A stretch of DNA of 64,000 nt from positions 3,038,001 to 3,102,000 of the forward strand of contig NC_018025.1 of assembly GCF_000266945.1 (NCBI RefSeq). The letters run 5' to 3'. Shown in pieces: positions 63,634 through 64,000 of the stretch. Below the pieces are notes generated by a model. The model was not told the origin of the DNA. It was given only the letters and a program-made list of their open reading frames with translations, and did no database searches. Numbering within the stretch: the first letter of the stretch is position 1; each line of letters starts with the position of its first letter. The DNA comes from Desulfomonile tiedjei DSM 6799. GTDB lineage: Bacteria; Desulfobacterota; Desulfomonilia; Desulfomonilales; Desulfomonilaceae. The position numbers and the translations under genes are program-made.

Positions 63634-64000
63634 CTATCTTCTGGAGTCCACAGGTTCGTATACGCACCCCATGAGTCCACAGTACTGCCCCACGTATTCG
63701 GCTTGAGGTCTGTACAGCATGGGTTTATCTTGAGCCTCTGCGAATTTCTCCTCGATTATATGGCTGCACCAACCGGCAATACGGGATATGGCAAATATCG
63801 GAGTGAAAAGATCCCGGGGAATACCCATCATGTGATACACGGGTGCGCTGAAGAAATCCACGTTCGGTCTGATTTCACTTTTCCCGCGTCTATCGAACTC
63901 CCGGACTGCCACTCGTTCCACTGTCTTGGAGAGGTAATCCCATTTTTCCTGGCCCGTTTTTTTGCCGAGTCGGGTAGCCATCTCTTTCAGGTAAACTGCC
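63634..64000 (-). CDS. gltA: citrate synthase, C-terminal part (cut by right window edge)
   Basis: The last 121 codons of a citrate synthase-family gene; the start lies beyond position 64000. The visible part contains the catalytic NVDFFSAPVYHMMG (Asp of the active site), IFAISRIAGWCSH and the end block MLYRPQAEYVG, all typical of the C-terminal small domain. An in-frame ATG at 63981 is internal, because the frame continues upstream to the edge. It precedes sdhA by 76 bases. 2-methylcitrate synthase is an alternative, but the sdhAB neighbours favour citrate. Confidence 0.9.
   Translation of the reverse strand, partial: AVYLKEMATRLGKKTGQEKWDYLSKTVERVAVREFDRRGKSEIRPNVDFFSAPVYHMMGIPRDLFTPIFAISRIAGWCSHIIEEKFAEAQDKPMLYRPQAEYVGQYCGLMGCVYEPVDSRR

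Overview
The window reads as chromosomal DNA of a Gram-negative anaerobe of the Desulfobacterota (former Deltaproteobacteria), most like a Desulfomonile or Syntrophobacterales relative. This is an inference from gene content: an AhbC-type radical SAM enzyme of the siroheme-dependent haem route, a fused cobA-hemD, a DUF4416/YicC/RpoZ group, the fused isobutyryl-CoA mutase IcmF, menaquinone methylation, lipopolysaccharide genes and a CIRCE-controlled groESL. No rRNA, tRNA, prophage or CRISPR array was seen. About 55 protein genes are supported.

Layout. 1-835: the start of an SH3-domain lipoprotein gene, cut by the left edge. 1279-7913: envelope and RNA housekeeping (glmM, kdsD, a DksA/TraR-like factor, a disordered protein, DUF4416, yicC, rpoZ, rlmB). 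8024-13089: small secreted and membrane proteins, a LolA-fold lipoprotein and a large FecR protein with seven six-cysteine repeats and a Pro/Arg/Glu tail. 13403-17610: sbcD-sbcC. 17986-18554: a repeat-rich gap. 18555-21824: icmF. 22517-31314: an outer-membrane-like protein with a clear promoter, cinA and polA (coupled), a Dna2-like nuclease-helicase and a TIM-barrel protein. 31460-35506: ahbC, a Nudix hydrolase and groES-groEL. 35848-39638: pyrimidine genes pyrC-pyrB-pyrI behind a PfpI-family gene and hypA. 40405-45698: DUF6125, a DnaB-like ATPase, a second ATPase, a histidine kinase and a diguanylate cyclase. 45861-51506: tetrapyrrole synthesis (sirC-type dehydrogenase, CcsA/HemX protein, hemA, hemC, cobA-hemD). 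51510-53214: an intact IS1182-type insertion sequence. 53432-60525: two glycosyltransferases, ClpS-like, OsmC and ACT-domain proteins, an MgtE-N/CBS protein paired with an NRAMP transporter, and menG/ubiE. 61106-64000: sdhB, sdhA and the end of a citrate synthase gene.

How the genes connect. The tetrapyrrole block makes precorrin-2 and sirohydrochlorin from glutamyl-tRNA (hemB, hemL and the ahbA/B/D steps are not in view), and AhbC acts later on the same siroheme-to-haem route. The CcsA/HemX protein fits haem supply for cytochromes c. Citrate synthase, succinate dehydrogenase/fumarate reductase, menaquinone methylation and IcmF fit anaerobic respiration and short-chain acyl-CoA metabolism. 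glmM, kdsD and the glycosyltransferases serve cell wall and lipopolysaccharide.

The most unusual material is the repeat content. One intact IS1182-like element shares its ends, and part of its flanking sequence, with short coding-free elements at about 18272 and 35544. A second family with CCATTCAG ends occurs at 49700 and 60632. Mosaics of short palindromes fill several gaps, and one supplies the last codons of cobA-hemD. The other leading candidates are the cysteine-repeat FecR protein and the Dna2-like nuclease-helicase. No gene cluster could be shown to be a wholly new system.
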